From contig ASPC01000009.1 of the NCBI GenBank assembly GCA_000405345.1, forward strand, positions 1 to 35,287: DNA of 35,287 nucleotides, given 5' to 3'. Below are positions 1 to 7,890 of the stretch, one piece after another (within the stretch, counting starts at the first letter, position 1; the number at the start of each line of letters is the position of its first letter). The notes beneath the pieces were generated by a model. That model made no database searches. It was not told the origin of the DNA and worked only from the letters and a program-made list of their open reading frames with translations. Source of the DNA: Atribacteria bacterium SCGC AAA255-N14 (GTDB lineage Bacteria > Atribacterota > JS1 > SB-45 > 34-128). The position numbers and the translations under genes were made by a program.

Positions 1-20
1 TAGAGCTGGGGAAAAATTGA
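1..20 (+). pseudogene. 3' end of a YvrJ/holin-like gene, cut by the window edge
   Basis: The first 20 bases read in frame as the last codons (E-L-G-K-N-stop) of the small gene that is complete at 7327-7575, and the match continues through the downstream 203-bp repeat. The rest of this copy lies left of the window, so whether it is intact cannot be judged. Confidence 0.6.
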
Positions 21-40
21 ATAGAGATAAAATAATAATA

Positions 41-94
41 CAAAAATAGGGTAAGTTATATAGTAAATCAACTTTTTAACTTGCCCTGTTTTTG
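41..94. terminator. hairpin terminator in repeat copy 1
   Basis: Two 18-nt arms (41-58 and 77-94) are complementary apart from G-U type changes and enclose an ~18-nt loop. The arms end in A-run and T-run, so the hairpin could act on both strands: for the truncated small gene on the plus strand and for the opine dehydrogenase operon ending at 252 on the minus strand. Confidence 0.6.
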
Positions 95-117
95 TGTTAA
101 ACTCTCCAGAGTTTTGT

Positions 118-203
118 CCAAGGGTAACAGGGACAGCCCTATTACCCTAAATCTTGCTAACGGTAATAGGGGATCGTCAAACAAAGAACCGTCCCCTGTT
201 TTA
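118..203. repeat. REP-like palindromic elements
   Basis: An imperfect palindrome (AGGGTAACAGGG / CCCTATTACCCT, 119-146) is followed by a GGGGA-CG / CGTCCCC pair around 170-195. The GGGGACGG core resembles REP sequences moved by RAYT-type transposases in many anaerobes; that link is inferred. A short tandem copy of GTCCCCTGTTTTA follows at 205-218. Confidence 0.45.
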
Positions 204-251
204 ACGTCCCCTGTTTTATTACTGTTTTATGTTTTAATAATCTCTTAATAG

Positions 252-1325
252 TTATCCATTTACTAAATTTATTATTTCATCAGAATTTAAACCATTTAAT
301 CCTAATTTATCTACTGTCCTTCCTGATTCCCAAAAATCCATATTTAACATTGTTGAACCAATTTTTATAATAGAATCTATATTAGGTGTAGAAATACCTA
401 ATTGATGTCCTATCGACGCAATCGGAACTAAACTCATTGGAATGTCTTCAGTTAAATATCTATTATTTATTGCTGTCGGAGCTTTTACTCCTTTATAAGC
501 TATATTATTTTGAATAGCTTGATATAATGAATCAGCTTTTACTTCGTAAGATTCTTTTAAAAACTCTATTGCAGATTGTGTTTTTACTTTAAGAGCTTTC
601 GCAACTTCTAATCTTTCTTTATCAATATTCTCTAAAACAGTAGCGACTACGGGAGTTATTCCTTCATGATAATAATCAAACTTTTCTCCAGATTCAATCC
701 TTGCACTGTTTAAAATGGTTGGCGCAGGATGAAAAATTGCCCCAATATTATTTAAGCTAGTCTCTAATACATTTACTGCTGGAACAAATTGAGGATAAGC
801 TTTATTTAATACTTTTATAAGTCTCTCTATGTTTTTTGCTGGAAATGAAGCAACAGAAAGTGATTTTTTTACACCATAGATTACGGCTTTTGTAGGACTA
901 ATTTTCCTACAAGCATAAATCAAAGTCTGTGCTTCTCCTATAATGGGTTTATTTTTTATTTTTTCTTCTATTAATATTTTACTGAACTCAAGTGCTCCTC
1001 CCGTTCTGCCTGGATTCAATATCACTACTTGATTATCCTTTAAATAAGGTGCACAATCTCTGGCTATTTTTGCATGTGCATTAGCAGGGGTTACAATCAT
1101 TATAAGGTCAGCACCGTTAATAGCCAATTTGATATCATTAGTTACTTTATCCAAGATAGCAAAACCTTTTTCCTCTACACCTTCTAATTCTATCCCTCTT
1201 TTTTTAATAATTGGTTCTAATTCTTCTTGAAATATACTATATAAATTGACCTTGTGTCCCTTAAAAGCTAAATGTGAAGCAATTGCTAATCCGCCATTAC
1301 CTGCCCCAATTATTGTTATTTTCAT
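252..1325 (-). CDS. opine/octopine dehydrogenase family NAD(P)-dependent enzyme
   Basis: A 357-residue two-domain dehydrogenase of the octopine/nopaline dehydrogenase family. The N-terminus has a Rossmann dinucleotide motif (GAGNGGLAIASHLAFKGH, residues 7-24) and a second strand motif (LIMIVTPANAH, about 74-84). The C-terminal half carries the family's helical domain with the GAIFHPAPTI segment. Family members reversibly join or split an amino acid and an alpha-keto acid through a secondary amine. The ATG overlaps the TGA of the TRAP permease gene by 4 nt and has an AGGAG site, so the two are translationally coupled. It is the last gene of the operon. With the ornithine-cyclodeaminase-like enzyme upstream it points to imported opines or basic amino acids as substrates; the direction of catalysis cannot be read from sequence. 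Confidence 0.85.
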   Translation of the reverse strand: MKITIIGAGNGGLAIASHLAFKGHKVNLYSIFQEELEPIIKKRGIELEGVEEKGFAILDKVTNDIKLAINGADLIMIVTPANAHAKIARDCAPYLKDNQVVILNPGRTGGALEFSKILIEEKIKNKPIIGEAQTLIYACRKISPTKAVIYGVKKSLSVASFPAKNIERLIKVLNKAYPQFVPAVNVLETSLNNIGAIFHPAPTILNSARIESGEKFDYYHEGITPVVATVLENIDKERLEVAKALKVKTQSAIEFLKESYEVKADSLYQAIQNNIAYKGVKAPTAINNRYLTEDIPMSLVPIASIGHQLGISTPNIDSIIKIGSTMLNMDFWESGRTVDKLGLNGLNSDEIINLVNG

Positions 1326-3256
1326 GTAATTATTTCTCCTATCTTTTTTCTCTTGTTTTTAAGTATCATAAATGCAACAACGGTTCCCATTCCGGCAAGA
1401 CCCAGCAAATCGCTTGTAAAATTAGGCACAATTAGGCACAATGAAGACAAGGCTAAAATTATGCGTGTTTGAATGTTTATATTTTCTATAACAAAGTACC
1501 CTTCCAAACTTCCTGCAAAACTTAATATTCCCAACACAGAAGTAATCAATATCCAAATAACTTCTCCAATAGAAGTATCAATTAATAACAACGAAGGGGA
1601 TAAAGCAAATATATAAGGCATTATAAAAGCAGCCAAGGCAAGCTTTAATCCTGTGAATGCTGTTTTCACTCCATCTGCTTTAGCAATCGATGCCGCTAGA
1701 TAAGAGCTTAGGGCAACTGGGGGAGTAAGAGCAGCAAAAACACCAAAATAAAATATGAAAAGATGTGCTGCAATAGGAATAACTCCCATCTTTACTAAAG
1801 CCGGAGCTACTAATGTTGCTAAAATTACATATAAAGCAGTAGTAGGCATTCCCATTCCAAATATTATACAGGCAATCATAGTTAAAAATAAGCCCAAAAT
1901 AAGGTTTCCAGAAGATAAATCAACAATTAAGCTGGCAAATTTCAAGCCTAAGCCAGTTAACGTGACGACTCCTACTATAATACCCGCTGTAGCACAAGCA
2001 GCTATTATGCTTAACGCATTAGTCGCGCCTTTTTCAAACGCTATAAGCAATTTTTTTGGTGTTAATCTTGTTTCTTTACTAATCATACTTATTATAATAG
2101 TAACTACAATCGCATAAAAAGAAGCTTTAATAGGACTATATCCTGCAATTAAGAAATAGATTATCGCTATAGGAGGAAGTATTAAATGTCCACCTCTTTT
2201 TAATATCGGTATTAATTTAGGTAACTTTTCTTTAGGTACTCCGGTTATCCCTAATTTACCTGCCCTAAAATCCACCATAACTCCCACTGCAAGAAAATAT
2301 AATAATGCTGGAAGTGCAGCATAAATTATTAATTTACCATAAGAAATCCCAAGCATTTCCGCCATTATAAAGGCAGCAGCCCCCATAACCGGAGGAGCAA
2401 TCTGTCCACCTGCCGAAGCAGCTGCTTCGACTCCACCTGCAAACTCAGGAGGATATCCCACTTTTTTCATTAAAGGTATGGTAAAAGTTCCTGTTCCAAT
2501 AACATTAGCAAAAGAACTTCCTGAGATCATTCCCATCAAACCGCTGGATAAAACTGCAGCCTTAGCAGGTCCTCCTCGAGATTTACCAGTTAAAGCAAAA
2601 GCAAAATCTATAAAAAACTTTGATCCTCCTGTTGCCTCTAATAAAGCTCCAAATAAAACAAAAGTATAAACAAAGGTAGAGGATACATAGATAGCTACTC
2701 CGTATAATCCTTGATTTGTTAAATACATATGGTCAATAATTCTTTTTAATTTATAACCTTTATGGGCTAGTCCCGCGGGCATATAAGGACCAAAATAAGC
2801 ATATAACAAAAATACTAAAGCAACTATTACCATTGGCCAACCCATAACCCTGCGGGTTGCTTCTAAAACTAAAACTATTGCAATAAACCCCATTACCAAA
2901 TCTAAAAAAATAGGATCACCAGCTCTATATATTAAATGCATATATTCTATAAATAAATACAAACCAATTGATATGCTTAATAATACTAACAAATAATCAA
3001 TTATCGAAATTTTTTTAGTTTGTAATTTAGACCGAGGATATAGTAAAAAAGTTAACACTAATGCAAAAGAAAGATGAATAGCCCTATGTTGCATTGCGGG
3101 TAACATCCTAAATCCTGCAGAATAAAATTGGAAAACAGACATTGCAACAGCTATTATAGTAACTATCAGTGCGCCTTTCCCTATTAATCTTCTTCTTCTG
3201 CTAAATGGTTGATCATCATTCTGGTTGTTCTTGTTAACTAATTCTTCTTCAGCCAT
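1322..3256 (-). CDS. TRAP transporter fused permease (DctQM, 4TM/12TM type)
   Basis: A 644-residue polytopic protein in which the small (DctQ-like) and large (DctM-like) TRAP membrane subunits are one chain, as is normal for TAXI-type TRAP systems. The first ~170 residues give four to five membrane spans. The rest carries DctM-type signatures such as GSSFANVIGTGTFTIPLMKK and GMGMPTTALYVI. It uses a sodium or proton gradient to import a substrate delivered by the TAXI binding protein. Start: an upstream in-frame TTG would add two residues, but the ATG at 3256 has GGAG with 7-nt spacing and is preferred. It lies 15 nt after the DUF1850 gene and overlaps opine dehydrogenase by 4 nt. Confidence 0.92.
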   Translation of the reverse strand: MAEEELVNKNNQNDDQPFSRRRRLIGKGALIVTIIAVAMSVFQFYSAGFRMLPAMQHRAIHLSFALVLTFLLYPRSKLQTKKISIIDYLLVLLSISIGLYLFIEYMHLIYRAGDPIFLDLVMGFIAIVLVLEATRRVMGWPMVIVALVFLLYAYFGPYMPAGLAHKGYKLKRIIDHMYLTNQGLYGVAIYVSSTFVYTFVLFGALLEATGGSKFFIDFAFALTGKSRGGPAKAAVLSSGLMGMISGSSFANVIGTGTFTIPLMKKVGYPPEFAGGVEAAASAGGQIAPPVMGAAAFIMAEMLGISYGKLIIYAALPALLYFLAVGVMVDFRAGKLGITGVPKEKLPKLIPILKRGGHLILPPIAIIYFLIAGYSPIKASFYAIVVTIIISMISKETRLTPKKLLIAFEKGATNALSIIAACATAGIIVGVVTLTGLGLKFASLIVDLSSGNLILGLFLTMIACIIFGMGMPTTALYVILATLVAPALVKMGVIPIAAHLFIFYFGVFAALTPPVALSSYLAASIAKADGVKTAFTGLKLALAAFIMPYIFALSPSLLLIDTSIGEVIWILITSVLGILSFAGSLEGYFVIENINIQTRIILALSSLCLIVPNFTSDLLGLAGMGTVVAFMILKNKRKKIGEIIT

Positions 3257-3271
3257 CTTCAATCTCCTTAA

Positions 3272-3793
3272 TCATTTTTTCCTTAAAAGAAAACAAATCC
3301 TACTTATTATCGAAATTTTTTTACTATTGATTTCCAACGCATCACTATCATCAACTAAAAATCTTAAATCATACGCTCTGCCCCTTAATATTAATTCCGA
3401 CTTTGAAATATAACTTACCCGGAATATAAAACTAGGTATTTTTCTATCTATATTTTCAATAACCATCTCACCATTTTGATAACTAAAATCACCTTCTGGG
3501 GTGCTTGGCATTCCCCAACCCAAGTCTTTCACAATTGTTTTAGTAAGTAATATATTATGGTTTTTATCTATTTTAAAAAATTCTAATACCGGAGTTAATT
3601 GAACAGAATGACTTATTTTGGTTGCAAAAGTGTATCCCGGAAATATTTTCTCTTGGAATAATATCTCATTTTTGTTAATATTTTTAATTTCTAAAACACG
3701 CACATTTGGAATATTAAGGATAATAAAAAATAAAATAAATAATGTTACTATAAAAAATAATTTCGATTTATAATTACTTCTCAGTATAATCAT
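3272..3793 (-). CDS. DUF1850 domain protein, TRAP-associated
   Basis: A 173-residue protein with one N-terminal membrane anchor (about residues 10-28, very hydrophobic) and an extracytoplasmic beta-rich domain. The segment around 52-75 (GYTFATKISHSVQLTPVLEF) is characteristic of DUF1850, a family found almost only beside TAXI-TRAP genes. Its molecular role is not established; an accessory role in substrate delivery or permease assembly is an inference from its constant position. It sits between the binding-protein gene and the permease gene. A hairpin (3807-3845) separates it from the upstream gene. The ribosome site (AGGAAG) lies very close to the ATG, suggesting weaker translation than its neighbours. 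Confidence 0.8.
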   Translation of the reverse strand: MIILRSNYKSKLFFIVTLFILFFIILNIPNVRVLEIKNINKNEILFQEKIFPGYTFATKISHSVQLTPVLEFFKIDKNHNILLTKTIVKDLGWGMPSTPEGDFSYQNGEMVIENIDRKIPSFIFRVSYISKSELILRGRAYDLRFLVDDSDALEINSKKISIISRICFLLRKK

Positions 3794-3806
3794 CTTCCTA
3801 ACTTTA

Positions 3807-3845
3807 AAAGTAAGGCTTTCTTTTCAATAAAGAAAGCCTTACTTT
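3807..3845 (-). terminator. perfect 16-bp stem-loop between binding-protein gene and DUF1850/permease genes
   Basis: Arms 3807-3822 and 3830-3845 are exact complements around a 7-nt loop. On the transcribed strand the stem is followed by a short T/A-rich run. It lies inside the operon, just after the TAXI gene, so it probably acts as a partial terminator or mRNA 3' stabiliser that raises binding protein over permease. Confidence 0.75.
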
Positions 3846-3889
3846 CTCTGCTGTATTTTTTAAAAAAACTATGCTTTATTTTATGCTAG

Positions 3890-4852
3890 TTATTTCAGAA
3901 GACCCACTTCTTTGTAATATTTTTCGGCACCTGGGTGTAAAGGTATACTCATCCCATTTAGTGCAGTCTCTAACTTGATATTTTTACCTTGCGCATGAGT
4001 TTCTGCAAGAATATCTAAATGTTCAAAGATTGCCTTAGTTACTTCATAAACAACATCTTCACTTATATCTTCGCGAACAGATAGAAGAGCAGGAGAGGCA
4101 ACAGTAAATACATCCTCATTAACACCATTATATAGACCAGCTGTAATGATATTACTTCCTAAAAATGGATAATCTTTTGAATATTTTTCATATATCTCTT
4201 TATCAATCGGTATCAAAGAAATATCCATTGAAGCAGCGGCATCTATTACTGCAGCAGTAGGGACCCCTGCACCAACAATTGCACAGTCTACAGTTCTATC
4301 TTTTAAAGTTGTAACTCCTTCAGCAAAAGATAAAAACTCCGGCGTAAGATCATCATATGTAATTCCATACATATTTAATACTAAGTTTGCGGTTCGTTCA
4401 GTTCCGCTACCAGGCGCCCCGACTACAACCCTTTTTCCTTTTAAATCACTAAAGCTTTTTATGCCAGAATCTTTTCTCACAATAAATTGGAATGTTTCAG
4501 GATATAAAGCTGTGATACCTCTTATATTGTTTACGGATTCATTAAATGGGTCCTCTCCAGAAAAGGCGGCAAAAGTAGTATTAGATGCTCCCATTAAAAA
4601 ATCTACTTCACCTTGTCCTGCCATCTTTAAATTTGCAACAGAAGCTCCTGTGCTCTCAGCAGTTAATTCTACCCCTGGAACAAATTTAGTAATTATATTT
4701 GCTATAGCTCCACCAATAGGATAATATGTTCCCGCAACTCCACCTGTTGCTAAACTAAATCTTTCTACACCAGCAGCAAAAATATTTGAGCAACTTAGGA
4801 TTAAGATCAAAACCAATACTAATGTTACGATTTCTATTTTTTTAAATTTCAT
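3890..4852 (-). CDS. TAXI family TRAP transporter solute-binding protein
   Basis: A 320-residue secreted or lipid-anchored binding protein. After an N-terminal hydrophobic signal (residues ~5-25, ending LILSCSNIFAAG, which fits either a lipobox Cys or an AxA site) comes the TAXI hallmark FSLATGGVAGTYYPIGGAIA and later GAPGSGTERTANLVL. It captures an anionic substrate, possibly an amino acid or dicarboxylate; TAXI ligands are poorly known. A longer start at 4909 exists, but the ATG at 4852 has AAAGGAG about 11 nt upstream and begins directly before the signal peptide, so it is preferred. The gene follows the cyclodeaminase-like gene after a 170-nt gap and is separated from the downstream genes by a strong hairpin. 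Confidence 0.92.
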   Translation of the reverse strand: MKFKKIEIVTLVLVLILILSCSNIFAAGVERFSLATGGVAGTYYPIGGAIANIITKFVPGVELTAESTGASVANLKMAGQGEVDFLMGASNTTFAAFSGEDPFNESVNNIRGITALYPETFQFIVRKDSGIKSFSDLKGKRVVVGAPGSGTERTANLVLNMYGITYDDLTPEFLSFAEGVTTLKDRTVDCAIVGAGVPTAAVIDAAASMDISLIPIDKEIYEKYSKDYPFLGSNIITAGLYNGVNEDVFTVASPALLSVREDISEDVVYEVTKAIFEHLDILAETHAQGKNIKLETALNGMSIPLHPGAEKYYKEVGLLK

Positions 4853-5022
4853 TCTAATTTTTTCTCCTTTTAATTTAAATATTTTACTTGTAATCAGATT
4901 CTTATTCACATTAATTTTCTTCTAATAAACCTCCTCCTTTTTTAGATTTTTTTAAAGATATGTCCTCTCACTTACCTGGCCTTAAACATATTTATTAATA
5001 CTAATTTCTAAATTTAGGAAAA

Positions 5023-6057
5023 TTACCAAGTAAAGGGCTCTTGCCATAGATCAAATTTTGTTCCTATACCATTTTTTATTGCTTCTCTATATATTCTTGA
5101 AGCAACCATGACATCCTCAGCTCCCATTCCAATTGGAGAAAATAATATTCTTTCTTTCTTATTTTCTCTTCCTGGTTTCTTTTTAATTATTATTTCTCCT
5201 ATGGTTGAATGGAGATTTTCTTTTTTAAACTTTCCATCTTTATACATATGAGCGATAGTAAATATGCCACGATGTAGTACTTCTTCCCAATTATCTACTA
5301 CAAATTTATCAAAATTTAATATGGCTTCTGCTTCGCATTCATTTCCTCCAACTTGCGAGTAAAAGACTCCTTCTTTAAACCAATCTTCTTTTATAACTGG
5401 ATTTACAGAAGTAGTAGCAGTTACAACTATATCTGCATTTTCTATGGTTTTCTGTATAGTATCTCCTACTGCAATATTTAATTTTAATTTTTCACTCATA
5501 TCTTTAGCCCAAATAAATGCTCTTTGTTTATCTTTGTCATAAATAATTACTTTTTTTAAACCCTCTAAAACTTCATTTAAAGCCATAAGTTGAGTCCTAT
5601 TTTGCACTCCTGCTCCAATAAGTCCTACAATCTCTGAATTACTTCGCGCTAAATACTTTGCTCCTACCCCTGTAACTGCCCCAGTCCGCATAGCACTGAT
5701 AAGAGTTCCATCCATTACTGCTACGGGAAAAAGATTGTCGGGATCATTTAATATGGTTAATGCTGAAGCTCGGGGAAGATTATATTTTGAAGGATTCAAA
5801 GGAGCACTACCAATCCATTTGATTCCAGGCATATTTACATCTCCCCCAACATAAGCAGGCATACAGTTTATACGTCCTTTTGTCTCTTCTGATTTAACAT
5901 CTCCCCACCTTAGCACCGTTTTACTTGGGAAAATTACTTCTCCCGTTGCTTCTAAAGAAAAAAATTTTTCAATGTCTGGTAAAATCTTCGACATGTCAAA
6001 TCCACCACACTTAATTACCTCTTCTTGATTTAAAAATAACAAAGAAACTTTTTGCAT
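5023..6057 (-). CDS. ornithine cyclodeaminase / mu-crystallin family protein
   Basis: A 344-residue NAD(P)-dependent enzyme of the ornithine cyclodeaminase/mu-crystallin family. Visible marks are the substrate-side segment MPAYVGGDVNMPGIKWIG (about residues 66-83), TGAVTGVGAKYLAR, and the Rossmann motif GLIGAGVQNRTQLMAL (about 140-155). Members deaminate ornithine to proline, reduce ketimines, or make or break N-substituted amino acids, so the exact reaction cannot be assigned. The start ATG is preceded by GAAGGAG. Its pairing with an opine-dehydrogenase-type enzyme in one transporter operon suggests the two act on the same N-substituted or basic amino acid. Confidence 0.85.
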   Translation of the reverse strand: MQKVSLLFLNQEEVIKCGGFDMSKILPDIEKFFSLEATGEVIFPSKTVLRWGDVKSEETKGRINCMPAYVGGDVNMPGIKWIGSAPLNPSKYNLPRASALTILNDPDNLFPVAVMDGTLISAMRTGAVTGVGAKYLARSNSEIVGLIGAGVQNRTQLMALNEVLEGLKKVIIYDKDKQRAFIWAKDMSEKLKLNIAVGDTIQKTIENADIVVTATTSVNPVIKEDWFKEGVFYSQVGGNECEAEAILNFDKFVVDNWEEVLHRGIFTIAHMYKDGKFKKENLHSTIGEIIIKKKPGRENKKERILFSPIGMGAEDVMVASRIYREAIKNGIGTKFDLWQEPFTW

Positions 6058-6116
6058 ATCTTGTGCTCTCCTTCCTACTTATTATATTTGTAATATAAAA
6101 AACTATTTTGACTCAA

Positions 6117-7019
6117 TTATTCAGAATAAAAAACATCATATTCCTTAAAATACTTCTCAACTTCTTTTAACCTTGTAATTGCATTCTTTCCCATTTTAAA
6201 CGCAGTAAGAGCAAGTAAAAAATTTACTAAACTTAACGGCCCAACATAAGATCCTACATATCCCGCGGAGTTAACATTAACTGGTATCAAAAGATCACAA
6301 ATTTCACTAAAGGGAGTTAATATATCATCTGCAAAAACTATCGTTTTTGCTCCCTTCTTTTTCGCAAATTCCATCATTTTTACTGTTTCTTTGGTGTATC
6401 TAGCAAAGCAAAAGCTAATTAAAATATCCCTCTTTGAAATTGATAATGTTTGATCAACTAAATTACAAATTTTATTGTCTAATATTTTTACATTATTATT
6501 TAATATTAAATTTAAAGAAAAACCAAAGAATGAAGCCAAAGAAGCAGAACTTCTTAAGCCTAATATATAAATATTCTTTGCCCTCAAAATATTATCTACT
6601 ACATTAACTAAACTTGTAACATCTATATTTCTTTTAATATTTTTGATATTTTCCAAATCTATTTGAATAACACGACTATATAGAGACTCGTATTGGTTAA
6701 TGTTCTTTATATTAGAATCCACATAAGAAGTCTCCATTTCATCAACAAATGTTGCCGAAGTAATCTTTCTTCTTATCATAGCTTGAATATCTGATTGCAT
6801 TCCACCAAAACCATCATAACCAAGTGCACTAGCTAATCGTAAAATAGTTGATTGGCTGGTATCTACCTTTTGAGCAATTTTAGATGCTGACATAAAACCT
6901 ACTTCAGTATAATTTTCTAATATGAATTTAATTATCTTTTTCTGCCTAGAGTTTAATTTATTATTATTTTCTTTAACTTTTTTTATAAAATCTTCTCCTC
7001 GCTCTACCATTTGCTCCAT
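6117..7019 (-). CDS. MurR/RpiR family transcriptional regulator
   Basis: A 300-residue regulator. An N-terminal helix-turn-helix of the RpiR type spans about residues 23-95 (MSASKIAQKVDTSQSTILRLASALGYDGF). A SIS domain occupies about 130-270 (IYILGLRSSASLASFFG; a later segment fits the usual phosphosugar or effector fold). RpiR proteins sense a sugar phosphate or metabolite through SIS and repress or activate the adjacent operon. It is the first gene of the operon and is read in the same direction as the enzymes, so it is the likely local regulator. The ATG at 7019 is preferred over the TTG at 7022 because of the spacing from AAAGG. Confidence 0.9.
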   Translation of the reverse strand: MEQMVERGEDFIKKVKENNNKLNSRQKKIIKFILENYTEVGFMSASKIAQKVDTSQSTILRLASALGYDGFGGMQSDIQAMIRRKITSATFVDEMETSYVDSNIKNINQYESLYSRVIQIDLENIKNIKRNIDVTSLVNVVDNILRAKNIYILGLRSSASLASFFGFSLNLILNNNVKILDNKICNLVDQTLSISKRDILISFCFARYTKETVKMMEFAKKKGAKTIVFADDILTPFSEICDLLIPVNVNSAGYVGSYVGPLSLVNFLLALTAFKMGKNAITRLKEVEKYFKEYDVFYSE

Positions 7020-7158
7020 CAACCCCCTTTAACAGTAAGTCATTATTTTTAAATTTTTTAGGCAACAAGCACCAAATTAGTCCTCTCCTATTAAAAAAAA
7101 TAAACACTCGTCTTTCTTAAGCTTTTAATCGCTTTATAATATAATTATTAATCTTAAA

Positions 7159-7186
7159 TTTATATTGTATGATGTATTTATTGCAA
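7159..7186 (-). promoter_or_regulatory. candidate sigma-A-type promoter of operon 1
   Basis: On the minus strand TTGCAA (7181-7186) and TATAAA (7159-7164) are separated by 16 nt, about 140 nt upstream of the regulator start. The rest of 7023-7326 is very AT-rich and no further gene is seen in it. Confidence 0.45.
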
Positions 7187-7326
7187 CATTTTAAATATTA
7201 TGACGCATTATTTACATCTTTCTATATGCTATATACGACGTAATTTTCGGAAATCCTTCTTTTTTTTGAAACTTTTTTAATTTTTTTTTAACTTTTACTT
7301 TTTTACAGAGGCATAGTTCTCGACAA

Positions 7327-7575
7327 GTGGACATCATTGCCAATCAGGGGTTCCCTATCGCCTTATCGATACTCTTAATCTTTCGAATAGATAAATTTAT
7401 GCAGGAGATAGTAGTTGCCCAGAAAGAGGGGTATCGGCAGGTCCTGGAGAATACCAAGGAGATACACAATACTATCACCAATTTAAATCAGCAGAATCGG
7501 GAGTATTATTCTCTGCACTTTTCGGAGGTGCAGAAAGAATTGACTGGGATGAAGATAGAGCTGGGGAAAAATTGA
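7327..7575 (+). CDS. YvrJ/BhlA-like small membrane protein, possibly 5'-truncated
   Basis: An 82-residue protein. The first ~22 residues (IIANQGFPIALSILLIFRIDKFM) are a single membrane segment that closely resembles the YvrJ gene at 31838-32041 (IANNGFPLVLSVYLVWKLEFFI). A long charged, coiled-coil-like tail follows. YvrJ and BhlA-type proteins are small membrane proteins, the latter holin-like. The only start is a GTG without a clear ribosome site, and the upstream DNA stays open in frame without an ATG, so the 5' end may have been lost. Base composition is higher in GC than the DNA to its left. Its 3' end lies in the 203-bp repeat. Confidence 0.55.
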   Translation: MDIIANQGFPIALSILLIFRIDKFMQEIVVAQKEGYRQVLENTKEIHNTITNLNQQNREYYSLHFSEVQKELTGMKIELGKN

Positions 7576-7758
7576 ATAGAGATAAAATAATAATACAAAA
7601 ATAGGGTAAGTTATATAGTAAATCAACTTTTTAACTTGCCCTGTTTTTGTATCAAACTCTCCAGAGTTTTGTCCAAGGGTAACAGGGACAGCCCTATTAC
7701 CCTAAATCTTGCTAACGGTAACGGGGGATCGTCAAACAAAGAACCGTCCCCTGTTTTA
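7556..7758. repeat. 203-bp direct repeat, copy 2 (right of operon 1)
   Basis: Near-identical to 1-203. It includes a hairpin (7596-7649) that would terminate the small gene ending at 7575, and the same REP-like GGGGA-CG/CGTCCCC motif. After 7758 the sequences diverge. The stretch 7759-7890 holds no recognisable gene. Confidence 0.95.
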
Positions 7759-7890
7759 GGGAAGCGGGAATGACATAAAGGGAAGTCAATTATTTTTCCG
7801 GGTAAAGGGTTCGCTTATTTGTAAAATGCTGGTAACAACTTTTACTCCTTAGTTGGAAGGAATTATTCTTTAGATAAAATTTAGTATTTT

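Larger units (their letters stand above)
1..203. repeat. 203-bp direct repeat, copy 1 (left of operon 1)
   Basis: This segment matches 7556-7758 with about four mismatches, at a constant offset of 7555 and without gaps. It contains the end of a small gene, a terminator-like hairpin and a GGGGACGG-type palindromic element. The match stops abruptly after the CCCCTGTTTTA motif. The repeat may extend left beyond the window. Its partner brackets the complete RpiR-to-opine-dehydrogenase operon. Confidence 0.95.

Noticed and set aside
1755..2117. 120-residue plus-strand ORF
   Set aside because: It is antisense to the conserved TRAP permease gene and has no ribosome site or recognisable domain.
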